Below are positions 33,236-46,010 of a DNA stretch of 64,000 nt, in pieces (position 1 is the stretch's first letter; each line of letters opens with the position of its first letter). The DNA is from Sipunculus nudus. Lineage: Eukaryota > Annelida > Sipuncula > Golfingiida > Sipunculidae. The notes below the pieces were generated by a model that worked only from the letters and a program-made list of their open reading frames with translations, did no database searches and was not told the DNA's origin. The stretch spans positions 48,964,079-49,028,078 of the forward strand of contig CM049309.1 in the NCBI GenBank assembly GCA_026874595.1, given 5' to 3'. Both the position numbers and the translations under genes were made by a program.

Positions 33236-35060
33236 ATGGAGAGATCACAGAAAGTAAAACTATTCTGAAAGTCCGAGAAATCGCATAGAATGATTCTAAC
33301 CTGAGAGAGAAATCACAGAGAGTGAGACTAACCTGAGAGAAAAATTACAGAGAGTGAGACTAACCTGAAAGAGAAATCGCAAAGAGTGACTACCCTGAGA
33401 AAATTGCAGAGAGTGAGACGAACCTGAGAGAGAAATCGAAGATAGTGAGACTAACCTGAGAGAGAAATCGCAGAGAGTGAGACTAACCTGAGAGAGAAAT
33501 CGCGAAAGTGAGACTCCCTGAGAAAAATTGCAGAGAGTGAGACTAACCTGAGAGAGAAATTGCAGAGAGTGAGACTAACCTGAGAGAGAAATGGAAAAGT
33601 GAGACTACCCTTAGAGAGAAATCGCAAAGAGTGACTACCCTGAGAGAAATTGCAGAGTGAGACGAACCTGAGAGAGAAATCGAAGATAGTGAGACTAACC
33701 TGAGAGAGAAATCGCAGAGTGAGACTAACCTGAGAGAGAAATCGCGAAAGTGAGACTCCCTGAGAAAGAAATCGCAAAGTGAGACTTACCTGAGAGAGAA
33801 ATCGCGAAAGTGAGACTAACCTGAAAGAGAAATCGCAAAGTGAGACTACCCTGAGAGAAACTGCAGAGAGTGAGACTTACCTGAGAGAGAAATCGCAAAG
33901 TGAGACAACCCTGAGAGAAATTGCAGAGAGTGAGACTAACCTGAGAGAGAAATCGAAAAGTGAGACTACCCTTAGAGAGAAATCGCAGAGAGTGAGACTA
34001 ACCTGAGAGAGATATCGCAGAGTGAGACTACCCTTAGAGAGAAATCGCAGAGAGTGAGACTAACCTGAAAGAGAAATCGCAAAGAGAGACTACCCTGAGA
34101 GAAATTGCAGAGAGTGAGACTAACCTGAGAGAGAAATGGAAAAGTGAGACTACCCTTAGAGAGAAATCGCAGAGAGAGAGACTAACCTGAAAGAGAAATC
34201 GCAAAGTGAGACTACCCTGAGAGAAATTGTAGAGAGTGAGCCTAACCTGAGAGAGAAATCGAAAAGTGAGACTACCCTTAGAGAGAAATCGCAGAGAGTG
34301 AGACTAACCTGAAAGAGAAATCGCAAAGAGAGACTACCCTGAGAGAAATTGCAGAGAGTGAGACTAACCTGAGAGAGAAATCGCAGAGTGAGACTAACCT
34401 GAGAGAGAAATCGCGAAAGTGAGACTACCCTTAGAGAGAAATCGCAGAGAGTGAGACTAACCTGAAAGAGAAATCGCAAAGTGAGACTACCCTGAGAGAA
34501 ATTGCAGAGAGTGAGACTAAGCTGAGGGAGAAATCGAAAAGTGAGACTACCCTTAGAGAGAAATCGCAGAGAGTGAGACTAACCTGAAAGAGAAATCGCA
34601 AAGAGAGACTACCCTGAGAGAAATTGCAGAGAGTGAGACTAACCTGAGAGAGAAATCGCAAAGGGAGACTACCCTGAGAGAAATTGCAGAGAGTGAGACT
34701 AGCCTGAGAGAGAATTCGCAAAGAGAGACTATCCTGAGAGAAATTGCAAAGATTGAGACTAACCTGAGAGAGAAATCAAAGAGAGTGAGACTAACCTGAA
34801 TGAGAAATCGAAGAGAGTGAGCCTTACCCGAGAGAGAAATCGCAGAGATTGAGACTAACCTCAGAGAAAAATCGCGAAAGTGAGACTAACCTGAGACAGA
34901 ATTTGCAGAGAGTGAGACTCATATAAAGAGAAATCGCAGAGTGTGAGACTAACCTGAAACACCGAGAGATCGCATAGAGTTAAACTAACCTGAGAAAGAA
35001 ATCGCAGAGAGTGAAACTGTTCTAAGACATCATATAGAGTGTCAGTAATCAACGGAGGCA
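33236..35060. repeat. Purine-rich satellite, about 31-bp monomer in a 122-bp higher-order repeat
   Basis: Roughly 58 copies of a monomer like GAGAGAAATCGCAGAGAGTGAGACTAACCT. A diagnostic variant, CCCTTAGAGAGAAATCG, occurs at 33608, 33969, 34031, 34153, 34275, 34428 and 34550. Three of the spacings are exactly 122 bp; others are 62 or 153 bp, i.e. plus or minus whole monomers. So four monomer types alternate in a higher-order unit, as in satellites that evolve by unequal exchange. The plus strand is strongly purine-biased over 1.8 kb. Minus-strand open frames (about 70-108 codons of FLSQVSLTL-type repeats) are translations of the array. Confidence 0.95.
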
Positions 35061-35222
35061 GGGAGGTCACAGAAAAGGGTGAGACAAATCTGAGAGATTA
35101 TTAATCTAAGAAAGAGATATTGCAGTGAGAGACCTATCAGAGGGAGAGAGAGATTGAAAGAAAGAGTATGAGAGAGAAGATAAACCGCTTGAAACAAGAG
35201 AGAGACATCACAGAGTTAGGCT

Positions 35223-35270
<48 letters not shown>

Positions 35271-35335
35271 ACAGAGAATGTCAGAGAGACAGAATGTTTT
35301 CGGAGAGGGATAGAGAGTGAAAGAGACCTTTGAAC
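35061..35335. repeat. Degenerate GAGA-rich edge of the satellite with (GA)n
   Basis: Monomers dissolve into GAGAGA-rich DNA with a pure (AG) run at about 35227-35267. Confidence 0.85.
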
Positions 35336-35752
35336 ATTGTTTCAGGTTTGCAGATTCTTCAGGTTCGAACAACATATAAAAATTAAAATCCTAAACATAT
35401 TTATCAATGATAAAACCATTCTTTTTGGATGCCTGAGTTTAAATACAAAATTGGGCTGCCGTTACCAGAAAAGCAGATAACATTCAATACTTAACAAACG
35501 CTCTTTAAAATAAGACACTTTCGTCGTATTAGGAGAGATCAATTTCCCTCAATATATTTCACATCAGATTACAAACGAGTTCCGTCATTTCTTGTAGATT
35601 TTGAATGAGATTATTTCGAATTCATGGCTTTAATTGCAGGAATGCCTCCCTATTTTGAAAATTTCAATTTTCTTCAAACCTATTCACATTTATCTCTTTA
35701 GAATGGCGCTAATACTGAACACCAATGACAATCTTAGCATTTTAAGCTTTAA

Positions 35753-36043
35753 TTATAACAGAAGCAATCGAGTTTCAACTGTCTTGTTGTTAGAATTCTC
35801 CTCCTGACCGTCAATTTGTATTAATACATCATGAATCAATGCAAGTTTCGCAGGCAGCAGCGCAGGTACCTCAGCAAGAATATGACTGACAGCTAAGAAA
35901 GAACCCTCAAGGCTATAAACAATTTCCTCTCTGAAGAAGGCAGTTTTAATGACGACTCCAATGTTAAATGATCTGACTAAATTAACATCATATTCTTTTT
36001 TTGCACCTATCTCTGATGGCTTCAGCTTTCTCGCGCCCGGCAA
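35753..36043 (-). CDS. Unrecognised 96-codon open frame
   Basis: Mixed composition and no low complexity: a basic N-terminus (ARKLKPSEIGAKKEYDVN), then a more hydrophobic middle (FLAVSHILAEVPALLPAKLA) that is amphipathic rather than membrane-like. It is the only non-repetitive open frame of note next to the satellite. I recognise no family and see no convincing splice sites; it could be an exon or chance. Confidence 0.15.
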   Translation of the reverse strand: MPGARKLKPSEIGAKKEYDVNLVRSFNIGVVIKTAFFREEIVYSLEGSFLAVSHILAEVPALLPAKLALIHDVLIQIDGQEENSNNKTVETRLLLL

Positions 36044-37022
36044 GTTTAGAGACAGAAAACCTTATGAAATAAATGAAAAAAAATGAGCCTAGGGCGTCAT
36101 TGAAGTCACTTGAAATCTAAAAGAATTAAAGATTGGAGGCAGCTAGAAATTCAGAAATTATGAAAGAGTGCATGATTTAACGCAACATTAAAATCAGATA
36201 AAACATAAAACGCCAAAAAAAAATAAAGTATCATTAAATTCAGGTGAAAGTATGATAGAGAGATTGTAAGCAACATTAAATTCATGATGTTTTCATTGAA
36301 TTAACCTGGCGAGGCAGGAGAAAGTTGTTAGGTAAGGCACACGGCATCTTCTAGAGTTATTGCAATTTTCACAATGTATAAATAGCGAACACGTATTTTC
36401 TGACACTCCTTATAGTCCTCCTATACTTAGTCGTCACAGGAATTTGTCACATTCTTTTATGAGTTTTGAGTCATGAAGAACGATTATGTAACCCTTAAAT
36501 CAGAGCGTAAAATGTGAATATGAAGCTTAAACTTAACAGCAGCTAAAAAAAGTGTTACAAGAACCATCCAAAATAATCAACTAAACTTGGCATACGCGTA
36601 ACAACGGCAATTGTTGCTGTTACGATTATAAATATAATGAGCTGAGGGACCAGTTCATTTTATGTACTTAACCTTCACGAAATCAACCTTGGCTACGTTT
36701 CACAGGGGTGTTTAAAGGCTATTACTCACATGCACATGTTCAAGCCTTTTTACACACACACACACGTATACACGCATTCATTTTTTTATGTACGATGATA
36801 GACTTCATTTTTGCATTGACTTCATTCACATGTCACGTTTCCTCAAAACTCCCCAAATTGAATCCACGGTAAAAAAATGAACCTTTTTTTAACAAAGGCA
36901 TCCTGCACTGGTCACAGCAAAAACCACCTGTCTGTTTATCTATTTTATCTTATCTAATCTTATCTCTCTATCTGTCTAATCTGTATAATCTGTATATCTA
37001 TCTATCTCTTTCCCTCTCTCTC

Positions 37023-37026
<4 letters not shown>

Positions 37027-37097
<71 letters not shown>
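37027..37097. repeat. Compound (TC)n(TA)n microsatellite
   Basis: A (TC)n run of about 30 bp joins (TA)n of about 38 bp, preceded by TCTATC-type degenerate repeats from 36940. Confidence 0.95.
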
Positions 37098-37099
<2 letters not shown>

Positions 37100-39420
37100 C
37101 ATTTTGGACAAGTATCATTCCTCTGACACTTGTGAGCATAATAATTGGTTATTCCATCTAAGCAATTCGTTTCAATGCTTTACATCTTAACTAATTGACT
37201 CTCATCTTTCAAGTTTACAGTGGAACCATTACGTTAAAGCGACCAACTACATTGTAAAATTTTACTCACTTCAGTAAAGAAATTTCATTTATCTCAAGTC
37301 TCCCTCCGATCAAATAATTCGCTTAATTTCTTTGCCGAAGAGGTGTATCCCCTTTAAAACTCCCTTTGGTAACCTAGCAACCGCACAGTGTAACAGACAA
37401 ATTATTCACCAGATGAGGGCCCATGTCTCCGAACCAGAGCTGACTTTATTTCTTCGATAACTCTTGCTAATCTGTCTTCTGTCGCGCGTAAAAATGCCAC
37501 TCACAAAGTGTACTGCTATATAAACGTTCTCGAAAGCGATTATGGCAGTTTAGTAGAAACTTTTATAATGAAAGTTCCGAGACGCTGAATAGTTCGTTTC
37601 TTAGGTTTACATCGACATAATGTGGATGCCTACTGTTAGTGGAAGCTAGGAACAACGTTCTCTTGATTGTTCACTGGAGAGATTATAACACTTGAATAGA
37701 GCTCCCAATAAAAGACAAAGTTTAAAATATTAGCAGGTAAATGAAAGAAAAGATGAAGAGATTAATAAAAGACTTATTTCTTCTTATAGAAATAATGCTG
37801 TGGGGGAACTCTGTCGCAAATAATTAGCAGGCAATAATCCTCATGCCTGTAACTTTTCATTCTCAGTATTTTTATTCAAAGCTTGGCTGGCGCTAAAAAG
37901 TTTATACCATCAAAATGTCAAGAGTTGAACTGATCACTTCATCACATTTTACCTCACTAGTTTTGATCATTTCATTAACAGAATGAGATGTATCTAATTA
38001 TTGTGAAATGATTTATGCGCTGGACATATGAAGTGTAAATTCAAAATAAATCAGTAGTTTTACCGAACATAAACGATATATGGATCCTCCGAGTAACATA
38101 ATATACACAAGGACCTATCTTCACTCGGAACCTGTCAGTACATTCTCACTTAATCCTATTTATTCCCTCTGAATTATAAGCAACAGCCACAATAACCCTT
38201 CGTCTCTACACAGAAAACTACTGGTACAGCGATTCCACATATACATACGCTATGATTATATATGATTAACTTTATTTCACAGATATTATCTGCTTCCCGC
38301 TGGCAAAGAATTCCTCTGAGACCCCTGGTAATGTTTAAACCTCAAGGATGCGCCCTCTCAACCCAGGAGCGCATGCAGAGAAGGAGGGAGGGGTCCAGCG
38401 GATTCCCTTTTTCTGCCGCCGCAACTTTATTTTAAGGTTTTCAGACCAAGTTTGGCGGCCTGAACCCCCCCCCCCCTTCAATACCAGGGGAGCATTAATC
38501 AGATTTTGTCTTAAGTCCTCCTAGGTTAGCCCCCTCCTTTTCCTAAATCCTTGATTCGCCCCTGGAACTGGGACTGATCATTGGCGGGAAGGTAAATGTA
38601 GAACGAATAACCCTCTAGCACCTGTTATAGGTCGCTACTACCAAGGGGCTGAGAAAAGGGACTGAACAGACTAAAATTACACTAGGGCCATTAAGACAAA
38701 GTGAAAATTACGATGAGGCATAAGTTGTCGGTAACATAGGACTATAAAGACCAACTTTTTTATATCTTGCAACACCATTTCGCATTATTACGCCGTTACT
38801 TATATGTAATTAGTAATATGTGTCATCATCATAAGCAGAGACACTTTCTCCAAGACGTCTCATCCAGGGTTCCGTGATTTTTCATGGTGAGGTCATGTGA
38901 TACGTGAATAAACAGAAACCCTCAAGTTAAACAAAAATACAAACAATGGTCCATCTGGTAATATTTGAGAAGATTTTCTTATACAAATAAGAAAACTGTC
39001 ACCTTTATTAAAATTCTATGAAATGTTTTCATGTTCTTAAATGTTGTCAGATTTCACGCACAGAACCGAGTAAATACGATACCCTCTACTTTGCAGAATT
39101 AATTACAATGACATCAATAAGAATCAGGAAATACATGTATATGCTTTTAGCTCAATATATTTTAATATCTGACACAATCGTTAGATATTCAAACCCAATA
39201 CATTCAATGTGAGACAAACTGAAATACCTATTCCTTAATGAGAGGTAGGCAGTCAAGTATAGAGTAACAAGTAATACATGAAAGATTTTTATCCTTTTGT
39301 AAAAAAGCCACATTTTCTATATGATTGTATAAAGTACAGTCCAAAGGGATGTAGTTTAAATGCCTGACGGGAACGGGTGCGTTTTGTTGAACTGAGGAGC
39401 CACCAGGGGAACTTTGTCAA
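37098..39420. other. AT-rich DNA; one poly-C run
   Basis: The only notable items are a 12-base C run at 38465-38476 and a GC-richer patch at 38330-38530. No gene recognised. Confidence 0.45.
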
Positions 39421-39424
39421 TACA

Positions 39425-39817
39425 TTAACGTCGTTCATGATTGCACCAGCCGCGAAATGTCGTGGATTCTCCCACATGGGGGTTATAAAGGGGGCGCCTA
39501 TAGGACAGACATTTGTGTTTATTCTTATGAATCATTGGATACACTCCAAAATTATTGTATTGTAAACAGGCTTTGAGGCTGGGTGAACAATCATTCATCC
39601 TTTTCATCTCAGTCATTTGGTGTACCTTATGTTGGGTAAACATGAATTGTGATTCACCCGTTCCCCCGGGGGTGTCCCATCCCACCAAGTCACCAAGTGC
39701 AGCCACATAGACAGAACCTTCTTTATCAATGGCGTATAAAGTAGGAGAAACATTTAATTTTGCAATTTTTATTTTCCTTCCGTATATACCAGTATCTAAT
39801 TTGTACGAATAAACCAT
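39425..39817 (-). CDS. Unrecognised 130-codon open frame, faint beta-propeller-like motif
   Basis: The N-terminal half contains LYAIDKEGSVYVA, which has the flavour of NHL or other beta-propeller blades (hydrophobic, Asp, small, Gly, hydrophobic, Tyr-Val), but only one such motif is present. The C-terminal half is Cys/His/Arg-rich without a spaced pattern. There is no signal peptide. It could be an eroded exon of a TRIM-NHL-type protein, which are abundant in molluscs, or chance; the evidence is weak. Confidence 0.2.
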   Translation of the reverse strand: MVYSYKLDTGIYGRKIKIAKLNVSPTLYAIDKEGSVYVAALGDLVGWDTPGGTGESQFMFTQHKVHQMTEMKRMNDCSPSLKACLQYNNFGVYPMIHKNKHKCLSYRRPLYNPHVGESTTFRGWCNHERR

Positions 39818-40451
39818 TCATTTATCATGTTTAAAACTACTAGCAGAAAAAAGCTCGAGCTCCAATAGGTAATAACAATGAAGATATTGTTTTTTTTAAA
39901 TAAATTTTATTGATTGTTTTTTATTTATAAAGCGGAAGTAAATGAATCATTCATTTCTTTTTTATGTGGTGCTATACTATATACTGTACGAAAAAAAGTA
40001 TTTTAGATATCTAACATTTCCAATTAGGTTGTTTCTCTCAGATTACAAGGAATATTATTTAATGACATGGAAGTTTACTACCCACTCCCCACTGCAGTAT
40101 TTCCCCGGGGGATATAAATCTGTGATGATTTATTGAGGGGAACCTAAGCTTCTGCTATGTGTATGGAACTATAAAAATGAGATCAGGTGCTATTTAAAAC
40201 TAGTTTTCGCGTCCAATGTTAAGGTCGATTTAATCATTTTAACCTACAAATTTAATCTGTAAAATTCCATTTCGGACAACGTTAAAGAATGGCACCGTAA
40301 ACATTCATTCATTTATATCCTTATGTTATCCTGCGGGTTCTTGGTTATCAACCCCATCCCTGTACAATAACAACGAGGAATTCCCCGATTGTATACACTC
40401 CTTTGTGACTGTGAGTGATGCACAAGTGTGGGGCACGACCAACAATATGTG

Positions 40452-40492
<41 letters not shown>
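40452..40492. repeat. (TA)n microsatellite
   Basis: About 41 bp of pure TA. Confidence 0.95.
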
Positions 40493-40494
<2 letters not shown>

Positions 40495-41614
40495 AAAACC
40501 TTCAATTATTCTCCTGCCAGCATATAATTTATTTTGTGTTGTTTACTGTACTCTCACCATACAGCTTGAGCAATTCCGGTTATTAGACATGTATATGTTA
40601 TAACAAAGGAAAGAGAAACATACCCTTTTAGCTATTTGATATAAGTCAGTTACCTGTAGTTTTGCATTTGCCGTTTAAAAGGTATTCCGATGGTAGAACG
40701 CCACCGTACCGCTGATAATATATTTTAGTTCAGCTGAGTAATTAACCGCCATTCTTAATGAGACTTTTTTGACAATTAGGTTAACTTGATAAAATTATAC
40801 ATGATCACATAGTTTTGGCTTACCGTCATAATAACTGATATACCTTTGTCAGTGGTATTGTGTTTTATCGTAGTTAGTTATTCAATTGGTAGGATATTAG
40901 GCTGGTGTATCTGTATTTAATTATGTTTGCCTTGTTATTAATGGCTGTTGAAGACCTTTTGCCGAGGCTTAGGATAACATCAAAGTAACAATCCATTTGA
41001 TTTTAATCTGGTTAATTTGGATGATCATAATATGTTTTGTTCGAGTGATACTTCAACTATTGGGAGTTCGGGCAGTTTGTTTGTCACCGCTTAGGGAGAG
41101 AGTCATACACTGGATCAGGGCCCTTTTTTTTGTTCTGGCAAACAGAAACGATCTGTAATGCCATCATGGAGTTGGTGAACCAAGTCGTTCATTGTTCTCT
41201 GTTTGTGTTAAAGCCAACCATTCCCCCTGTCTTATCTGTAAAATTTATGTGATTTCTGGATTTTTCTCTGCGAATATATCAATTAACTTTTGTCATGTGA
41301 ATAGACATATTTATTTTGAGGTCAGAGGCCACGCTCGTACAGGAGGTTTTTACCGAGTGTGGTACCTTAGTTACTTACAAGACTTTCTATTATTTATTGG
41401 TTTCACAGGTATATATGTTCGTTCAGAATAGGTAAATGATAAGCTCTGTGATTGGATGTATCTAAGAGGCTAAGGCTGGACAATAAACATTTCAAAGTCA
41501 TGTTACCTAAGTTTCTTAGAAACTTAGTTTGTGAGTTTAGTTAACTCCTGCTCAGAATTCTTCTTATAATGCCTTTGTGACGAGATGACTCTGTGTTAGG
41601 TAATACGGTACATG

Positions 41615-41860
41615 CGCAAATGTTGACAAACAAAACATGTAACTGCGGGATGTTGTTTGCATATGTACAGATGTTTTATGATCACTAGTGCAAAACGCCA
41701 TTTGTAAGACCCTGGTTCGTCAGCTCTCCTGGTTGACAGTTAAATGTGTTTGAATGTTTTGGCGGACCCCCACATGTTGTTAACATGTAGATTTTAATGA
41801 AGAGAATAGCCTATATATGTTCCGAGGGAGCTGCGAGTTTTTTGCCTGTTTTTGTGAATG
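41615..41860. repeat. Diverged dispersed repeat, partner at 9.98 kb
   Basis: Same-orientation partner of 9980-10250: AATGTTGACAAA, TGTAAC, GATCACTA, CCATTTG and GGCGGACCCCCACAT in the same order. Old and strongly diverged. Class unknown. Confidence 0.35.
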
Positions 41861-44800
41861 GTTGAAGGGATTTTCTTTACTCAATAGACGTAAGATATTG
41901 GAATAGGAGTCTATAATATTAGTGTAACACACAGCAAAGTTTAAAGATTCTGACAAATGTGTACATATGGTCTCTGACTTCTTTAACATTGTTTTTTGTC
42001 CCATTTATAAAACATGTGTACAAAACACTAACAATCAGTAGAATTAATGACATCACGGGATCCTGAGTGGAATAATGCAATGATTTCGCTTTTTGGTTGA
42101 TATAGAATTTGAAAGTCTGGGAACTTTTGAAGTTAACTTTTCGAATTAAGGCACTCAAATATCATTTTAGAAAGCGCCGACTCTAATTAATAACGTCAGA
42201 CATTTCCTCGCAGAGATCTCAAAGAATTAATTTTGGAAATGTACTCACATAATTCACATGTAAAGTTGAATGATGCAGATTGTTACGATCGAAAACAGAA
42301 AGAATGAAAGTTATTAGATGCATTCAAGGAAACAGCGGTGCCCAGTTACCGAATGCATTGAATAAACACGTGAAAATGCACTCAAATTAGCAGAAGTGAA
42401 TTAAGTTTTAAATTACAAAGTGGAACCCTTAGAGTGACTATAACCTTATAAATTGTTGTTCAAAATGGAGGTTTAAGGTTACCGGATGGAGAATCAAATG
42501 ATGTGAGCTCAGTAATTTACCAAAAATATATTTTTTAACCTTTGCAATTAAATATATTAGGACCTTAAATGAAAATCAACGGAAAATTGCTCGATCATTT
42601 AACAAAAAAAAACACAGAAAAACAGATCGATTGCCTAAAGTTCTCGTTATTTCAGTACAGTATGTAATGAAAAGTTATTATGGCTTATGGAAAATCAGTA
42701 TATTATGAAGTATTTCCTTAGCTTAGGGGGCACATGTGTTTGTCATTTGACGAGAATTGATAAGAGAAACTAAATATCGTATATTTTACATTGACTCATT
42801 AACTTTCTACCTAATCGAAATGAAGATTCCGATGATTGCGTCAGAAAACGCTCATTGCGAATTTATCAGCATTCCGCTACTTGTAAATCCATTTCCATTT
42901 ATAATTTATATAAAGCTGATGCTTGGCTAGAAACATATATGGCACAAATTAAGAAATGTCGAAAAAACATTAACAGAAAAAGAAATGAAAATCAACATGA
43001 AGCAGATATTCCAGAAGGTTTATAAATAATTGCAATATTCATATGCCCCATTCAATCTTCTTTGCTATAAAATGGGTTTGGTCAGTGTTTAAAACTAGAA
43101 AGCACCCTCACAGCATACCCCCGAAATCATTATCATTGGGCTCATCAGGATTTGATCCAGAATATACGTCTCTCGTTTTTTTACGGTTAATGGTTATACA
43201 ATTGGCAGGGTCGGCTGGCCTGAAAAGCGTAAAGACGTGTGAAATTTCGTGAACATTGAATGAATCTCACGGCAGTTAAAAATATAATTACATGTTTGTT
43301 TTCTGTTTGTTTGACAACAATTATCACAAAAACGTTTTAATGAATTACCAAAATTTTCATCTACTGGTGTTCATGGACCAAGGTAAAAGTGATTGAATTT
43401 CTTGGGGATCGATTATGTTTCGGAGATAATGTACTTGCTTGAACAAACAAAAAACACAGAGAAAGGGGTTAAATTTGGCTGGTTCCGTATCCAGATCCGT
43501 CCTGAGAATAAACCAAATCGCGCCCTCATTTTATCGATGATCGTTTGGTGCATGTTAATCGTTTAAGGAAACTTCATTGAATTTTATCCTGTGATTTCAG
43601 ATATATTGTGGGGATATACAGACAGACAGACGTTCAGGGATGAAAAGTAGCGTCATTTGGACCTTCTGACATCAGAGACTCTACGACCAGCTTACTGACT
43701 GTCAGGATACCTTTAAATCCTTCAGTGAGGAACGCACTTCAAGGTATTATGCGGATGCGAATATATTCGTCGTTTCGATAATGACTCACGGCCTACAAGT
43801 AAGTTTTTACTTTACATAAACCAGACCAATCGTTAGCTCATTTCATATACTTTCTAACAACAACGGGGTGAGAAATATTCCGTTTCAACTTAGCATATTG
43901 TTAAATCCCTGTGCATTTTTGTTATTTTCTGACTGTATGAATACAAGCACGGCCACACGGGTTACTGGACGAGAGGCAACTTGTACGTGATACAGGAAAT
44001 GACCCCTTACCATAGAGAAGGATTTTCATTTTGGGTTGTGAGTTCACATGTATTCTGTTGTGTTAATTAATCAGCCGTAGCCTTATGTTAAGAGTATTGG
44101 CTGATTACCCCGAAACAATGCAACATTATGGAAGGCCACTAAAATGCGTTCCCCGTATGGCTTATATCTCGTATGACTCAAGTTAGCCTTACCAGCCCAA
44201 TAAATACCTTCTGAGTCGTGTATTCACGGCTTTGATGAATATCATGATATCTGAAAACGACAGGAGGTTATGACATGTATTGTCTGACATGAGTCTGGTT
44301 CCATTTTTCTGAAATGATCTAAGTATGATGAAGTTGTAAGCGCCTGTTACAATTCAGTTTCATTCACTGGTTACATCCCTGTTCTGAAACTGTGAGTTTG
44401 ATATGATACTTGACCGCTGACGTGTTTGCATGAGCTAAGCTAGCTTCTTAAAAAAAAGGGGTATTACCTAGGAGGGGTACCAGTCTACAGTCCATCAACA
44501 GGTCACACAGTTCATGAAGTATTAACTTTGGACAGAAGAGCTCAATGACAATACTACCAAATACCTGCTTAAATGATACTTAAATTGACCTTTAAACCAT
44601 GCTTTCCCTTACCGGAAGTTAAGGTAGCGCTATAATGTGGTCCAGACGATTCCATTCGCATAATCCTGGTCATTTGTGTATGGATTAAATCGGGACACCA
44701 TTTCCGGGAAGTCATAGTCTGCCCAGGCCAATAAGAGATCATTACGGGACCGTCCTGTGACCATATCACCAATTCAGTAATTCTGGTTATCTAATTTAAA

Positions 44801-45290
44801 ATAAAATTACTTAATTGTTAATGAGAACAGTAAACCTTTCGATCGGCTTTTACATGGTCAGCACGGTACACGTACCCTATAATGTGGGCCTTGTGTCCGG
44901 AGGGGAGGGGAAGGGGGACAAGTCGCGCTCATATTTTTAGGATAGAAGCAAACCTTTGCCCGCTTTTTGAATAAAAAAAAAATTAAAATGATATTGATTA
45001 TTGAACAAATGCATATAGTATCTGTCAGCTAATTAAAGTTATTATTTATTATTTTTTTCTCAATAATCTTTCGACTATACGTGACATATTGAGAACCTTT
45101 ATGAAACCATATGCGTCTGTTACCTTAATGAATCGTTATATAGTGCAAGTGACCAGTAAAGTGTACTGTAATGATGACTGCTTTTAAATATAGGTGATTT
45201 AAATCAAATTTATATTATGAAACGTTAATTGTTGAAATAACCAAAATAAGTATTCTTTAATGTGACTGAAAGGAATAACACTAAATATGG
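41861..45290. other. AT-rich DNA with no supported gene
   Basis: A minus-strand frame at 44569-44772 is discussed among rejected items. A short CAGACAGACAGACG run lies near 43620. Nothing else recognised. Confidence 0.45.
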
Positions 45291-45299
45291 GCAGTCGAA

Positions 45300-46010
45300 A
45301 AGCGACTACGTGTATCAGCCGAATCAGAGGATATGGATAAAGTGAGGCATGGAATGTCTCCTGACGTGACAGGTCTCCAAATGTGTGAAATCAGAGATGC
45401 ACAAGTACCCCAAGACGCACGAACGGACGAAACTATAAACAAATATTATAGGTTGCAACACCAGTCATATTTACAAGATAAAGCTGTTAAAGATCTTTGG
45501 ACATGCAAAATTTCAGACTGATACATCAAACATCTCCTGATATATGTGATTTTCACACACAAAAATGTAGGCCTATACGACAAATCACTCCTGAGATAAG
45601 GCATTATTGTATTCTTCGAAAATGTAACAGGATTTTGCGCCACCTGTCTTTTCTACGACAAGGCTATCCAGGATGGATAAACTTGCATCATTACAGGCTC
45701 ATACATCCATCCGCTCCTGAAATATGTATAATTTTCACCCAAAACAGATTAGTGGATGGACGCTAGGCGAAAACGATTGTAGGTGGCGCCACCAGGCTCC
45801 TCTAGGAGATTAAGACAGAAAAGATCTATGGATGAGTATATCAAACCACTCCTGAGATAAATGTATGGGTGTATTCTACGAATACGGGATTATATGTCAC
45901 CTGCCATCTGCACGAGGCAGCTATCCAAGAGGGATTAACATGCCAAATTATAGGCCGATACCTCACACCACTTTTGAGATATTTGCTTTTAACACAAGAA
46001 AAGCTCGCAG
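45300..46010 (+). repeat. Dispersed degenerate repeat with GGTGGCGCCACC, cluster 1
   Basis: Units of about 120-137 bp recur with landmarks CTCCTGAGATA (about 45533, 45589, 45713, 45850, 45971), CATGCCAAATTTCAGGCCGAT-like segments, GGATGGACGCTAGGC and GGTGGCGCCACC (45783). Short open frames here repeat related peptides (for example YRLIHPSAPEI and YRPIPHTTFEI) because they read the same unit. Cluster 2 of the family is at 61.68 kb. Confidence 0.7.

Noticed and set aside
33451-34721. Minus-strand open frames of 96-108 codons with FLSQVSLTL-type repeats, looking like a repetitive protein
   Set aside because: They are direct translations of the 31-bp satellite, shift frame between monomers and stop at random; no flanking gene structure.
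33236-35060. CRISPR-like repeat array
   Set aside because: The repeats are contiguous without unique spacers and the genome is eukaryotic.
44569-44790. Minus-strand frame containing WSQDGPVMISYWPGQ, reminiscent of a C-type lectin core, with acceptor-like and donor-like splice sequences around it
   Set aside because: The conserved Cys pattern and WND-type motif expected downstream are missing; the resemblance is too short to support an exon.
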